Shown: positions 7,917-16,338 of the stretch, one piece after another
Position numbering within the stretch: position 1 is the first letter of the stretch
How the letters are laid out: every line of letters starts with the position of its first letter
Assembly (NCBI RefSeq): GCF_030010375.1
Contig: NZ_JASCRY010000006.1
Coordinates: forward strand, 62,001 to 126,000
Reading direction: 5' to 3'
From: Flavobacterium yafengii
Lineage (GTDB): Bacteria > Bacteroidota > Bacteroidia > Flavobacteriales > Flavobacteriaceae
Length of the DNA: 64,000 nt
Translations under genes and position numbers: made by a program
The notes under the pieces: model-generated
Told to the model about the DNA's origin: nothing
The model's input: only the letters and a program-made list of their open reading frames with translations
Database searches by the model: none

Positions 7917-9199
7917 TTTGGTTTAGAAATGATTTGAGAGTCAATGATAATGAATCTTTGACAAATGCTATTGATGAAAATGATACTGTAATTGCGGTAT
8001 ATTGTTTTGATCCAAGGCATTTTGAACAAACAAGATTTGGTTTCAAGAAAACAGAGAAATTCCGGGCTAAATTCCTAATTGAATCGGTAACAGCATTGAA
8101 ACAAAATCTGGAAAAATTAAATATTCCGCTTTTGGTGTATCATCAAAAAACAGAAGATTCTATTCCGGAAATTATTGCTCATAATGAAATCAATTCTGTT
8201 TACTTCCAAAAAGAATGGACGAGTGAGGAAATGGAAGTTTTAGAGAATATAAAATCTAAAGTTCCAGATTCAGTATTGTTCAAAGCTACTTACAATCAGT
8301 TCTTATTTCATCCTGCAAACATTCCGTTTGACATTTCATCGATTCCAAATGTTTTTACACAATTCAGGAATCAATGTGAAAAATCAACGAAAGTCAGACC
8401 TGAATTTGTAGCTCAACCACTGTCTAAAGAAAATTGGGCCACAAACAAAACTGTAATTCCTACGATGGAAACATTAGGATTTAGTGATTTTGAAATAGAT
8501 CCCAGAACGGCATTTCCTTTTTGCGGTGGTGAAAACGAAGCGCTACAAAGACTGGAGCATTATTTTTGGAAAACCAAAAAACTAAGTGTTTATAAATTGA
8601 CTCGCAACGGATTAATTGGGACTGATTTTAGTTCGAAATTTTCTCCTTGGTTGGCAAACGGTTCCATTTCGGCGAAAACTATTTATTGGGAGATTGTTAG
8701 ATATGAGCAACAAATCAGGAAAAATGATTCTACGTATTGGCTGATTTTCGAACTGATTTGGAGGGATTATTTTAAATATGTTTCGATTAAAAACGGGAAT
8801 TCGATTTTTAAAATTGAAGGAATTTTAGACAAAAAATACGATTGGAAAACCAATCCATCAGACATAAACAATTGGATTAACGGTAATACACAAGAGCCAT
8901 TTGTAAATGCCAACATGATTGAATTGCAACAAACAGGCTGGATGAGTAATCGCGGAAGACAGAATGTAGCCTCTTTTTTTGCAAAGAATCTTCTGTTAGA
9001 CTGGCGCATAGGAGCTGCTTATTTTGAAGCCATGCTTATTGATTACGATGTACACAGCAATTACGGGAATTGGATGTATGTTTCAGGAGTTGGCAACGAT
9101 CCAAGAGATCGAAAATTCAATATTAAATTGCAAGCCGAGAATTACGACGGACAATCAAAATTTCAGAAATTATGGCTGCAACAACAATTATTATTTTAA
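7892..9199 (+). CDS. DASH-type cryptochrome / photolyase
   Basis: A 435-residue flavoprotein of the cryptochrome-DASH group, which repairs cyclobutane dimers in single-stranded DNA with blue light and may also signal. The N-terminal photolyase domain (about 1-165) starts GLVWFRNDLRVNDNESL. The FAD domain (about 200-435) includes RNGLIGTDFSSKFSPWLA, WRDYFKYVS, GWMSNRGRQNVASFF and the DASH signature GVGNDPRDRKFN near the C-terminus. DASH proteins usually bind MTHF as antenna. The start lies inside the DUF2256 gene, and the next photolyase-family gene follows after 7 bases. Confidence 0.9.
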   Translation: MQKKQKGLVWFRNDLRVNDNESLTNAIDENDTVIAVYCFDPRHFEQTRFGFKKTEKFRAKFLIESVTALKQNLEKLNIPLLVYHQKTEDSIPEIIAHNEINSVYFQKEWTSEEMEVLENIKSKVPDSVLFKATYNQFLFHPANIPFDISSIPNVFTQFRNQCEKSTKVRPEFVAQPLSKENWATNKTVIPTMETLGFSDFEIDPRTAFPFCGGENEALQRLEHYFWKTKKLSVYKLTRNGLIGTDFSSKFSPWLANGSISAKTIYWEIVRYEQQIRKNDSTYWLIFELIWRDYFKYVSIKNGNSIFKIEGILDKKYDWKTNPSDINNWINGNTQEPFVNANMIELQQTGWMSNRGRQNVASFFAKNLLLDWRIGAAYFEAMLIDYDVHSNYGNWMYVSGVGNDPRDRKFNIKLQAENYDGQSKFQKLWLQQQLLF

Positions 9200-9206
9200 A
9201 AATTAA

Positions 9207-10616
9207 ATGAATACAAACAAGAAACATATCAATGTGGTTTGGTTTAAAAGGGATCTTCGTTTACAGGATAACGAAGCGATTTTTAATGCCACAAAATCAG
9301 ATACACCCACTTTGTTGCTTTATGTATTCGAAAAGTCTTTAGAAAATGATTCGCATTACAGCTCGAGACACTGGAATTTCATCAAGCAATCGCTTGTAGA
9401 TATAAATAAACAACTGGAACAATCGAATACAAAGGTATTAGCGGTATCGTCAGAGGTGCTTCAAGTTTTCAATATACTTGAGGAAACATACAAAATTGAA
9501 ACCGTGTATTCACATCAGGAAACAGGATTAAAAATCACGTACGAAAGAGACAAAACCTTTAAACGATTTTGTAAAAACAATCAAATCAATTGGGTGGAAA
9601 ACACCAATAATGGAATTTTTAGAGCGTTGAGAAACAGAACAAACTGGGTTTCAAAGTGGGAAAAATACATGAATGAACCGCAATTTATTTTTGATTCGAA
9701 AGCAGAAAATTTCCTCGATACGGAAGCAATAACAGAACTCGAAAAAGCATTAGAAAAGACAAATTTAGAAACGATTCCGGATACTGTTTTTCAAAAAGGC
9801 GGCAGCACAATGGCCAGCAAATATTTACAAAACTTCTTTGAGGAGCGCTATCACAATTATAGCTCGCATATTTCGAAACCTTTATTGGCACGAAAAAGCT
9901 GCAGCAGATTATCTCCATACATTGCTTGGGGAAATTTATCCTCCAGACAAGTTTTGCAAAAAGCAGCTACGTTCAGATTGACGTGCAGCCATAAAAAACA
10001 AATTGATTCTTTTATATCCAGACTGACTTGGCAGGCTCATTTCATTCAAAAATTTGAAATGGAAGAAGTCATGGAGTTTGAAAGTGTCAATAAAGGGTTT
10101 CATTCGTTGAAAAAGAAAGTCAATGAAAATTATATTGAAGCTTGGAAAACGGGACAAACAGGATTTCCATTAATCGATGCTTCCATGCGTTGCTTGAATG
10201 AAACCGGTTATTTGAACTTTAGAATGCGAGCGATGTTAGTATCGTTTTTTACGCATAATTTATGGCAACCTTGGCAGGAAGCTACACAACATTTATCACA
10301 AATGTTTCTGGATTTTGAACCAGGAATTCATTTTCCTCAGTTGCAAATGCAGGCTGGTGAAACCGGAATCAATATGTTACGTATATATAATCCAATAAAG
10401 AACAGTTACGAACACGATCCTGATGGTGAATTTATAAAGAAATGGGTGCCGGAATTGCGCAATTTGCCACGAGGATTTGTACATGAACCGTATAAAATGA
10501 CCTATTTAGACCAGAAGTTTAATGATTTCGAAATAGGCATCAGTTATCCGAAACCAATTGTAAATATGGAACGGACGAGAAAATTTGCCAGTGATTTTTT
10601 ATGGAAAATGAAATAA
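9207..10616 (+). CDS. Divergent cryptochrome/photolyase family protein
   Basis: A 469-residue second photolyase-superfamily member in the operon. The N-terminal domain begins VVWFKRDLRLQDNEAIF, and the FAD domain includes RLSPYIAWGNLSSRQV, FISRLTWQAHFIQKF and TGFPLIDASMRCLNETGYLN. The stretch that in class I enzymes reads NxGxWQWxxxxGxDAxPYFRIFNP is here HFPQLQMQAGETGINMLRIYN, so the flavin environment differs clearly from CPD photolyases and DASH proteins. Repair activity therefore cannot be assumed; a light-sensing or different-lesion role is possible. Spacing of 7 bases to the DASH gene shows co-transcription. Confidence 0.85.
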   Translation: MNTNKKHINVVWFKRDLRLQDNEAIFNATKSDTPTLLLYVFEKSLENDSHYSSRHWNFIKQSLVDINKQLEQSNTKVLAVSSEVLQVFNILEETYKIETVYSHQETGLKITYERDKTFKRFCKNNQINWVENTNNGIFRALRNRTNWVSKWEKYMNEPQFIFDSKAENFLDTEAITELEKALEKTNLETIPDTVFQKGGSTMASKYLQNFFEERYHNYSSHISKPLLARKSCSRLSPYIAWGNLSSRQVLQKAATFRLTCSHKKQIDSFISRLTWQAHFIQKFEMEEVMEFESVNKGFHSLKKKVNENYIEAWKTGQTGFPLIDASMRCLNETGYLNFRMRAMLVSFFTHNLWQPWQEATQHLSQMFLDFEPGIHFPQLQMQAGETGINMLRIYNPIKNSYEHDPDGEFIKKWVPELRNLPRGFVHEPYKMTYLDQKFNDFEIGISYPKPIVNMERTRKFASDFLWKMK

Positions 10617-10728
10617 AGTCCATTAGTAAAAGAGGAAAGTTTCCGCATATTAAAGTTACACACTATAGCTGATATTGGGGACGGTGCATAATAATGCTTC
10701 AATAGCAATTTGAATTAAAAAAAATATC

Positions 10729-11013
10729 GTGATTATAAAAAAAGAACTAACTGATTTAGACAAAGACCGAATCATAGAAATGGCTTGGGAAGACCGAACC
10801 ACTTTTGATGCGATTTTAATGCAATTTGGATTAAAAGAACAAGAAGTAATCGACTTGATGCGTACCGAAATGAAACCTTCGAGTTTTAGAATGTGGCGTG
10901 AAAGAGTGCAAGGGCGCAAAACAAAACATGAAAAATTGAGGGATTTTCGAGAAGGGCGTTTTAAATGTACGATGCAAAGACAAATTAATAATAACAAGAT
11001 TTCCAAGCGATAA
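10729..11013 (+). CDS. TIGR03643 family protein
   Basis: A 94-residue basic, helical protein that starts at GTG. It matches TIGR03643, a small uncharacterised family, through LDRIIEMAWEDRTTFDAI-like and GLKEQEVIDLMR segments followed by SSFRMWRERVQGRKTKH. The helix-turn-helix-like first half and Arg/Lys-rich second half suggest nucleic-acid or protein binding; this is inference. The family is often found near photolyase genes. The 112 bases between the previous gene and this one show no clear promoter, so I place it in the same operon. Confidence 0.82.
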   Translation: MIIKKELTDLDKDRIIEMAWEDRTTFDAILMQFGLKEQEVIDLMRTEMKPSSFRMWRERVQGRKTKHEKLRDFREGRFKCTMQRQINNNKISKR

Positions 11014-11062
11014 AATTAGGGTTTAGTGAGCCGTAATCTGTTAAAACAACAACATATAAAAA

Positions 11063-11746
11063 ATGAAAAACATAGTAATCATTGGTGGTAGTAAAGGAAT
11101 AGGCAATGCTATTTTGCTACAACAATTAGAGACAAACTTGGTGTACAACATCAGCCGAAATGCACCAGATATAACACATCCCAACCTGAAGCACTTTGCT
11201 GTAGATGTATTGCAGGATTCGCTTCCGGAAATAGAAACTATTGACACCTTGATTTATTGTCCAGGTTCCATCAATTTGAAACCCATAGGAAGTCTCAGCT
11301 TAGATGATTTCAGGAAAGATTTTGAAATTAATATTATTGGCGCGGTAAAAGCCATTCAGAAATATTTACCTGTTTTAAAAAAGGGAAGTAATCCATCGAT
11401 TGTTTTGTTTAGCACGGTAGCCGCAAAATTAGGAATGCCGTTTCATGCTAGTATTGCTACTGCAAAAGCAGGAATTGAAGGATTAGTGAAATCGTTGGGA
11501 GCAGAATTGGCATCGGTAGTACGCATCAATGCCATTGCTCCCACGATTACCGAAACGTCACTTGCAGCAGGTATTTTAAGAAATGATCGAATGAAAGAAA
11601 ATATGGTGGAACGCCATCCGATGAAAGGCTATTTAAAACCAGAAGAAGTAGCTAGTATGACTGGCTTCCTGATTTCGGAAAATGCAAAATCGATTTCTGG
11701 TCAAGTATTCGAGATGGATTACGGAATAGTGACTTTTAAAATCTAA
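11063..11746 (+). CDS. Short-chain dehydrogenase-like protein lacking the catalytic Tyr
   Basis: A 227-residue short-chain dehydrogenase fold protein. The cofactor motif GGSKGIG is at residues 8-14, and the C-terminus has the usual FLISENAKSISGQVFEMDYG. The active-site YxxxK motif reads IATAK (Ile131, Lys135), so the catalytic Tyr is replaced by Ile. The upstream Ser region (LFSTVAAK) is kept. Similar SDR proteins occur in light-induced gene sets of other bacteria. It may bind NAD(P)H without standard oxidoreductase chemistry. Gaps of 49 and 41 bases fit operon membership. Confidence 0.85.
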   Translation: MKNIVIIGGSKGIGNAILLQQLETNLVYNISRNAPDITHPNLKHFAVDVLQDSLPEIETIDTLIYCPGSINLKPIGSLSLDDFRKDFEINIIGAVKAIQKYLPVLKKGSNPSIVLFSTVAAKLGMPFHASIATAKAGIEGLVKSLGAELASVVRINAIAPTITETSLAAGILRNDRMKENMVERHPMKGYLKPEEVASMTGFLISENAKSISGQVFEMDYGIVTFKI

Positions 11747-11787
11747 AAAAATAATTAGCCAAACTTAAAACTGAAATACAGCATACC

Positions 11788-12399
11788 ATGATAAAAGAAA
11801 TGAAAAGTTACGAGAAAATTGAACAATACGACATTGAAATAACAGAATCGTTAGCTGATAATTATAGAGTAATAATTGAGAATTTAGGGGAAGATGTAAA
11901 CAGAGAGGGTCTAGAAAAAACACCGGAGCGTGTAGCCAAAGCGATGCAATATTTAACTCATGGTTACGGACTGGATCCTCTGGAAATACTAAAATCGGCG
12001 CTCTTTACCGAAGACCACCAACAAATGATTGTGGTAAAAGACATTGAAGTTTATTCGATGTGTGAGCACCACATGTTACCGTTTTTTGGTAAAGCACACG
12101 TGGCTTATATTCCAAATGGTAAAATTGTAGGTTTAAGTAAAATCCCAAGAGTGGTAGATGCTTTTGCTCGAAGAATGCAAGTGCAGGAACGATTGACGGA
12201 CCAGATTAAAAATTGTATTCAGGATGCTTTGAATCCACTTGGAGTAGCGGTTGTAATTGAAGCGCAACACATGTGCATGCAAATGCGAGGCATTCAAAAA
12301 CAAAACTCGGTTACCACAACATCATCTTTCACCGGTGCTTTCGAAAAGGACAAAACCAGAAAAGAATTTATCAGTTTAGTTTCTAATAAACTGAGTTAA
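11788..12399 (+). CDS. folE: GTP cyclohydrolase I
   Basis: A 203-residue homologue of GTP cyclohydrolase I, which converts GTP to 7,8-dihydroneopterin triphosphate, the first step towards folate. The zinc site is visible as [10 protein letters not shown] (Cys and His ligands) and [11 protein letters not shown] (second Cys ligand), with the QERLT and GVAVVIEA segments. The enzyme acts in the cytoplasm as a decamer. Placement between photolyase-family genes suggests a supply of pterin for the MTHF antenna of DASH cryptochrome. Whether the genome holds a second folE elsewhere cannot be seen here. Confidence 0.95.
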   Translation: MIKEMKSYEKIEQYDIEITESLADNYRVIIENLGEDVNREGLEKTPERVAKAMQYLTHGYGLDPLEILKSALFTEDHQQMIVVKDIEVYSMCEHHMLPFFGKAHVAYIPNGKIVGLSKIPRVVDAFARRMQVQERLTDQIKNCIQDALNPLGVAVVIEAQHMCMQMRGIQKQNSVTTTSSFTGAFEKDKTRKEFISLVSNKLS

Positions 12400-12423
12400 T
12401 TTTTATCATTTAAATACAAAACC

Positions 12424-13842
12424 ATGAAAATTCTCTTAACAGGCGCAACAGGTTATATCGGGAAACGACTTTTGCCTTTGTTGGTGGCACAAGGTCACGA
12501 AATAATCTGTTGTGTAAGGGATAAAAACAGGTTTTATTGTCCAATAGAATTTCAAAAAAGTGTTACAGTAATTGAAGTTGATTTTCTCAAACAAGAAACA
12601 GTAGCAGCCATTCCAGCTGATATCGATGCGGCTTATTACCTGATGCATTCCATGTCAGGAACTGCAGCTAATTTTGATGAATTAGAAAGCTTGTCGGCAT
12701 TGAATTTTGTGCAACGATTGAATGAAACCAAAGCCAAACAAGTTATTTATTTGAGCGGAATCATCAATGACAAATCACTATCGAAACATTTATCATCGAG
12801 AAAAAAAGTAGAAGAAATTTTAAATATTGGAACTTTTGCCACGACAACTTTAAGAGCTGGAATTATTGTGGGTTCCGGCAGTGCTTCGTTCGAAATCATT
12901 CGGGATTTAGTGAATAAACTTCCTGTTATGATAACTCCAAAGTGGCTGAATACCAAATGCCAGCCGATTGCAATTCCAGACGTTCTTGATTTTTTATCCA
13001 AATCATTATTAAATCCCGTTACTTACAATCAGAGTTTTGACATTGGCGGACCAGATATTTTAACGTATAAAGAAATGCTTTTGGGTTTTGCAGAAGCCAA
13101 AAAACTAAAGCGATGGATTTTTACTGTTCCTATCATGACGCCAAAATTATCTTCGTATTGGTTGTATTTTGTAACTTCAACATCTTATAGACTCGCGTCA
13201 GCACTGGTCAGCAGTATGAAAGTAGAAGTAGTTTGCAGTGATAACCGAATCAATGCTTTATTGAATGTTACGCCTATGACTTACAAACAAGCGCTTTCCC
13301 GTGCTTTGATAAAAGTAGACGAAGACAAAGTAGCTTCGAGCTGGAAAGATTCCTTAATCAGCGGGCGTTTTAACAGCAATATGTCGGAATATTTGAAAGT
13401 TCCGAAAAAAGATTGTTTTATCGACCGCCGTAAAATGGAAATCATAGATCGGGATTTCACCATTAGCAGAATCTGGTCCATCGGTGGCGATTCGGGTTGG
13501 TATTATGGGGATTGGCTTTGGGATTTACGCGGTTTCATAGACAAACTATACGGTGGCGTAGGTTCCCGAAGAGGAAGAACGAATCGTCATGATATACATT
13601 CTGGTGATGCCTTAGATTTTTGGCGCGTTTTGTATGCCAATAAAGAAGAGGGAAAATTAATTCTATTTGCCGAAATGAAATTACCAGGTGAAGCATGGTT
13701 AGAATTTAAAATTATCGGAAATACTTTATATCAAGCGGCGACTTTCAGACCAAAAGGAATTTGGGGAAAATTATACTGGTATTCTGTTTTGCCGTTTCAT
13801 GGATTTATTTTCGAAGGAATGCTGAAGAAATTGATTAAATAG
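12424..13842 (+). CDS. NAD(P)-binding SDR with DUF2867 domain
   Basis: A 472-residue two-domain protein. Residues 1-220 form an atypical short-chain dehydrogenase/NmrA-like Rossmann domain (LLTGATGYIGKRLLPLL at residues 4-20). Residues about 320-470 match DUF2867, with SIGGDSGWYYGDWLWDLRG and GDALDFWRVL. This architecture recurs beside photolyase and SRPBCC genes in many bacteria. The substrate is unknown; a membrane-lipid or carotenoid-linked reaction is only a guess. It is the last gene of the rightward operon, and a hairpin terminator follows 40 bases later. Confidence 0.85.
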   Translation: MKILLTGATGYIGKRLLPLLVAQGHEIICCVRDKNRFYCPIEFQKSVTVIEVDFLKQETVAAIPADIDAAYYLMHSMSGTAANFDELESLSALNFVQRLNETKAKQVIYLSGIINDKSLSKHLSSRKKVEEILNIGTFATTTLRAGIIVGSGSASFEIIRDLVNKLPVMITPKWLNTKCQPIAIPDVLDFLSKSLLNPVTYNQSFDIGGPDILTYKEMLLGFAEAKKLKRWIFTVPIMTPKLSSYWLYFVTSTSYRLASALVSSMKVEVVCSDNRINALLNVTPMTYKQALSRALIKVDEDKVASSWKDSLISGRFNSNMSEYLKVPKKDCFIDRRKMEIIDRDFTISRIWSIGGDSGWYYGDWLWDLRGFIDKLYGGVGSRRGRTNRHDIHSGDALDFWRVLYANKEEGKLILFAEMKLPGEAWLEFKIIGNTLYQAATFRPKGIWGKLYWYSVLPFHGFIFEGMLKKLIK

Positions 13843-13882
13843 TAAACAAATATCCTTTTCTGTACCTGCTGGAAAAAGGAGA

Positions 13883-13921
13883 ATACAAATTGAACAGATT
13901 ATAAATCTGTTCAATTTGTAT
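13883..13921. terminator. Strong bidirectional terminator between the two light operons
   Basis: Perfect 18-bp arms (13883-13900 and 13904-13921) with a 3-base loop ATA. A T-rich run follows on the right, and A/T-rich sequence on the left. It lies between the converging DUF2867 and photolyase genes and can stop transcripts of both operons. Confidence 0.85.
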
Positions 13922-13924
13922 CTT

Positions 13925-15220
13925 TTATTTTAAAATTCCGGCTTTGTACGTGGCAATCGCTCTGTCTCTAGCCATAGCGTGCTCTACCATTGGTTTTCCG
14001 TATCCTAAATCGAATTCTTTTATCCATTTTCGGATGTAGATTCCTTTTTCGTCGAATTTTTTTTGCTGAATCTCCGGATTGAAAACACGGAAATAAGGTG
14101 CTGCATCACAACCGGTTCCTGCTGCCCATTGCCAGTTGCCAACATTGGCAGACATCTCGTAATCCAATAATTTTTCGGCAAAATAAGCCTCACCCCATTG
14201 CCACTGAATCAATAAATGCTTGCAGAGAAAACTCGCCACAACCATTCGGACTCTGTTGTGCATGTATCCGGTTTCATTGAGCTGACGCATTCCGGCATCA
14301 ACCATAGGATATCCAGTTGTTCCCGAACACCAACGCTTGAAATCCTCTTCATCATTGCGCCACTGAATCCCATCATACGCTGATTTGAAGTTTTGCGTAA
14401 CGACTTTTGGGAAACTGAATAAAATTTGCATGAAGAATTCTCTCCAAATCAGTTCACTCAAAAAAACATCGTTTTTATGAAATGCCCAATTGACTAATTT
14501 CCGAATGCTTACGGTTCCAAAACGCAAATGTGGCGAAAGATAAGAGGTTTTATCCAACGCTGGAAAGTCTCTTATATCTTGATAATTTGCAATGAATTTT
14601 AAATTATGCTGCTTTACTTTTATAGGACTTTCTTCAAAACCTATTTGTTCCAAAGTTGGAAAAGTAAAACTATTTTTATGGAAGTTAGAAAACATATCCG
14701 TGGCATCGTATTCTGGAACCGGAGCCATTGACTTGTATTTTTCTAACCACTTATTTTTAAAAGGAGTGTAAACCGTGTATGGCAATCCATCGGCTTTTGT
14801 GATTTCTTTTTCTTCGAAAATGACTTGGTCTTTAAAAGAATAGGAAATGGTATGGTTTGCTTCCAATACGTCACAAATAACAGTGTCACGTTGTATGGCG
14901 TATGGTTCGTAATCTTTGTTGAAAAAGACTTCTTTGACATCGAATTCTTCTAAAAGAGATTTCCAAACATCAATAGTCTTTCCTTTTTTTACTAAAAGTG
15001 AACTTCCTAATTCTTGTAATTGGGTATTTATTTTCGAAAGTGATTCGTGAATGAAACCTACTCTGGCATCGTTTTTTGGTAAACTGTCTAAAATGGAATC
15101 ATCAAAAATAAACAACGGAACAACCGGATATTTGGATTTTAAAGCGTGGAATAATCCAACGTTATCTTCTAAACGTAAATCGCGTCTGAACCAAAAAAAA
15201 GATACTTCTTGTTTGTCCAT
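13925..15220 (-). CDS. phrB: Class I deoxyribodipyrimidine photolyase
   Basis: A 431-residue CPD photolyase that splits cyclobutane pyrimidine dimers with blue light and reduced FAD. Visible marks are FFWFRRDLRLEDNVGLFHAL at the N-terminus, SELIWREFFMQIL, GTTGYPMVDAGMRQLNETGY, HNRVRMVVASFLCKHL and the C-terminal NVGNWQWAAGTGCDAAPYF with the conserved flavin-site Asn and Trp. It is the third photolyase-family gene in 7 kb and the one most like a standard repair enzyme. Its ATG overlaps the stop of the SRPBCC gene (TAATG), so it is translated with the carotenoid operon. Confidence 0.95.
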   Translation of the reverse strand: MDKQEVSFFWFRRDLRLEDNVGLFHALKSKYPVVPLFIFDDSILDSLPKNDARVGFIHESLSKINTQLQELGSSLLVKKGKTIDVWKSLLEEFDVKEVFFNKDYEPYAIQRDTVICDVLEANHTISYSFKDQVIFEEKEITKADGLPYTVYTPFKNKWLEKYKSMAPVPEYDATDMFSNFHKNSFTFPTLEQIGFEESPIKVKQHNLKFIANYQDIRDFPALDKTSYLSPHLRFGTVSIRKLVNWAFHKNDVFLSELIWREFFMQILFSFPKVVTQNFKSAYDGIQWRNDEEDFKRWCSGTTGYPMVDAGMRQLNETGYMHNRVRMVVASFLCKHLLIQWQWGEAYFAEKLLDYEMSANVGNWQWAAGTGCDAAPYFRVFNPEIQQKKFDEKGIYIRKWIKEFDLGYGKPMVEHAMARDRAIATYKAGILK

Positions 15221-15681
15221 TATTTACCATTAAACATTTGATCTACCATAACACGTCTGTGATCAAAGATAGCTTTCAATTTATTTTTTACGATAAGTGT
15301 GTTCATAATGCGACCGATGAAACCCAAAGGCAGCGCATAATGAACTAAATCAGTCATTTTTACTCCGTTTTCAGTAGCTTCGAAAAAGTGTTTGTGATGC
15401 CACAATGCATACGGTCCAAAACGTTGTTCGTCGATAAAATAACTATTCTCTTTTACGAATGTAATTTCAGTAACCCAAGGCAATTTTAATCCCAAAAGTG
15501 GCGACACCTTGTATTGTATTATTTGCCCTGCGTACATGGATTTATTATCGAAATCAGTGATTTCGAAACCCATTGTTTCCGGTGTGATTTTCTGAAGATT
15601 TCGTGGACTGGAGAAAAAAGCCCAACATTCTTCTAAACTTGCATTTACATGCTGAACGGTTTCTTTTTTATAGAGTTTCAT
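15220..15681 (-). CDS. SRPBCC family protein
   Basis: A 153-residue START/Bet v1-like (SRPBCC) protein with a hydrophobic ligand pocket fold. Recognisable segments are SLEECWAFFSSPRNLQKITP near the start, then GLKLPWVTEITFVKE and GPYALWHHKHFFE. Members next to photolyases and TIGR01777 epimerases are widespread, but the ligand is unknown. The gene overlaps the photolyase start by one base and follows the crtZ gene after a 168-base gap that holds a stem-forming repeat, so it could also have its own promoter. Confidence 0.85.
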   Translation of the reverse strand: MKLYKKETVQHVNASLEECWAFFSSPRNLQKITPETMGFEITDFDNKSMYAGQIIQYKVSPLLGLKLPWVTEITFVKENSYFIDEQRFGPYALWHHKHFFEATENGVKMTDLVHYALPLGFIGRIMNTLIVKNKLKAIFDHRRVMVDQMFNGK

Positions 15682-15729
15682 TTGTGGTACTTGTTGTTTT
15701 TAATCGGAAATTGAATTGAACTGCGGTTT

Positions 15730-15836
15730 GCGTGAGGGATGGTAGTGGAGCTCTTTTTATAGGTGGTCTCGTTTTTTTTTAGAACGAGACCAGCTGTAAA
15801 AATCGGGAACGTATAGCCCGACCCTTGTGGTCACGC
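15730..15836. repeat. Stem-forming intergenic repeat element (copy 1)
   Basis: The element is bounded by GCGTGA (15730-15735) and its complement TCACGC (15831-15836). It contains an inner 10-bp stem (TGGTCTCGTT at 15764-15773, AACGAGACCA at 15783-15792). The flank GTAGTGGAGCTCTTTTT and the segment GGGAACGTATAGCCCGACC are higher in G+C than the surroundings. Layout and wording (AGYGG...CTTTTT...stem...ATAGC) resemble the element at 37.8 kb. I believe such elements are dispersed in Flavobacterium genomes. Confidence 0.55.
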
Positions 15837-15849
15837 CCAAATTAGATTA

Positions 15850-16290
15850 TTATATTTTATAATATTTGAAAGGCACAAATAACATTCCGAAACACTCGCC
15901 GTGTTCCTTACCTAAATGTTTATGATGCACTTTGTGTGCTTTTCGCAAGCCTATTAAATACTTGTTATTGGTGTTTTTGAACCACTTAAATCGTTGGTGA
16001 ATTAAGACGTCGTGAATCATGAAATAACAAAATCCGTAAAATGTGATTCCGAGTCCAATGAAAAATAAATAGTTCATTCCGCCTTGCACACCGAAGTAAA
16101 AAAGGACGATGCTGGGTATGGCAAAAATCACAAAAAAAACGTCATTTCGTTCAAAAACATTAGCGTATTTAGGTTGGTGATGATCGGCATGAAAATACCA
16201 CATCAAACCGTGCATAATGTACTTGTGTGTAAGCCAGGTCACACATTCCATGAAAAGAAAAACACCCAAAAAGATTAAAAAGGAAATCAT
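15850..16290 (-). CDS. crtZ: Beta-carotene hydroxylase, sterol desaturase family
   Basis: A 146-residue di-iron membrane hydroxylase of the CrtZ group, which adds 3-hydroxyl groups to beta-carotene to give zeaxanthin. The histidine boxes are HKYIMH, HADHHQ, HDVLIHQRF and HKVHHKH, and four hydrophobic helices place it in the inner membrane. Length and box spacing fit CrtZ. It lies 48 bases after crtB in the crtI-crtB-crtZ order. A lycopene cyclase gene is not in this window and must lie elsewhere if zeaxanthin is the product. Confidence 0.92.
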   Translation of the reverse strand: MISFLIFLGVFLFMECVTWLTHKYIMHGLMWYFHADHHQPKYANVFERNDVFFVIFAIPSIVLFYFGVQGGMNYLFFIGLGITFYGFCYFMIHDVLIHQRFKWFKNTNNKYLIGLRKAHKVHHKHLGKEHGECFGMLFVPFKYYKI

Positions 16291-16338
16291 TATTTTTTTA
16301 TTTAATTAAAAATATATTTTTTATAAATCAGTTCTGTT

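Noticed and set aside
10617..10728. A separate promoter before the TIGR03643 gene
   Set aside because: The 112-base gap has no TTG/TAnnTTTG pair and no copy of the palindrome.
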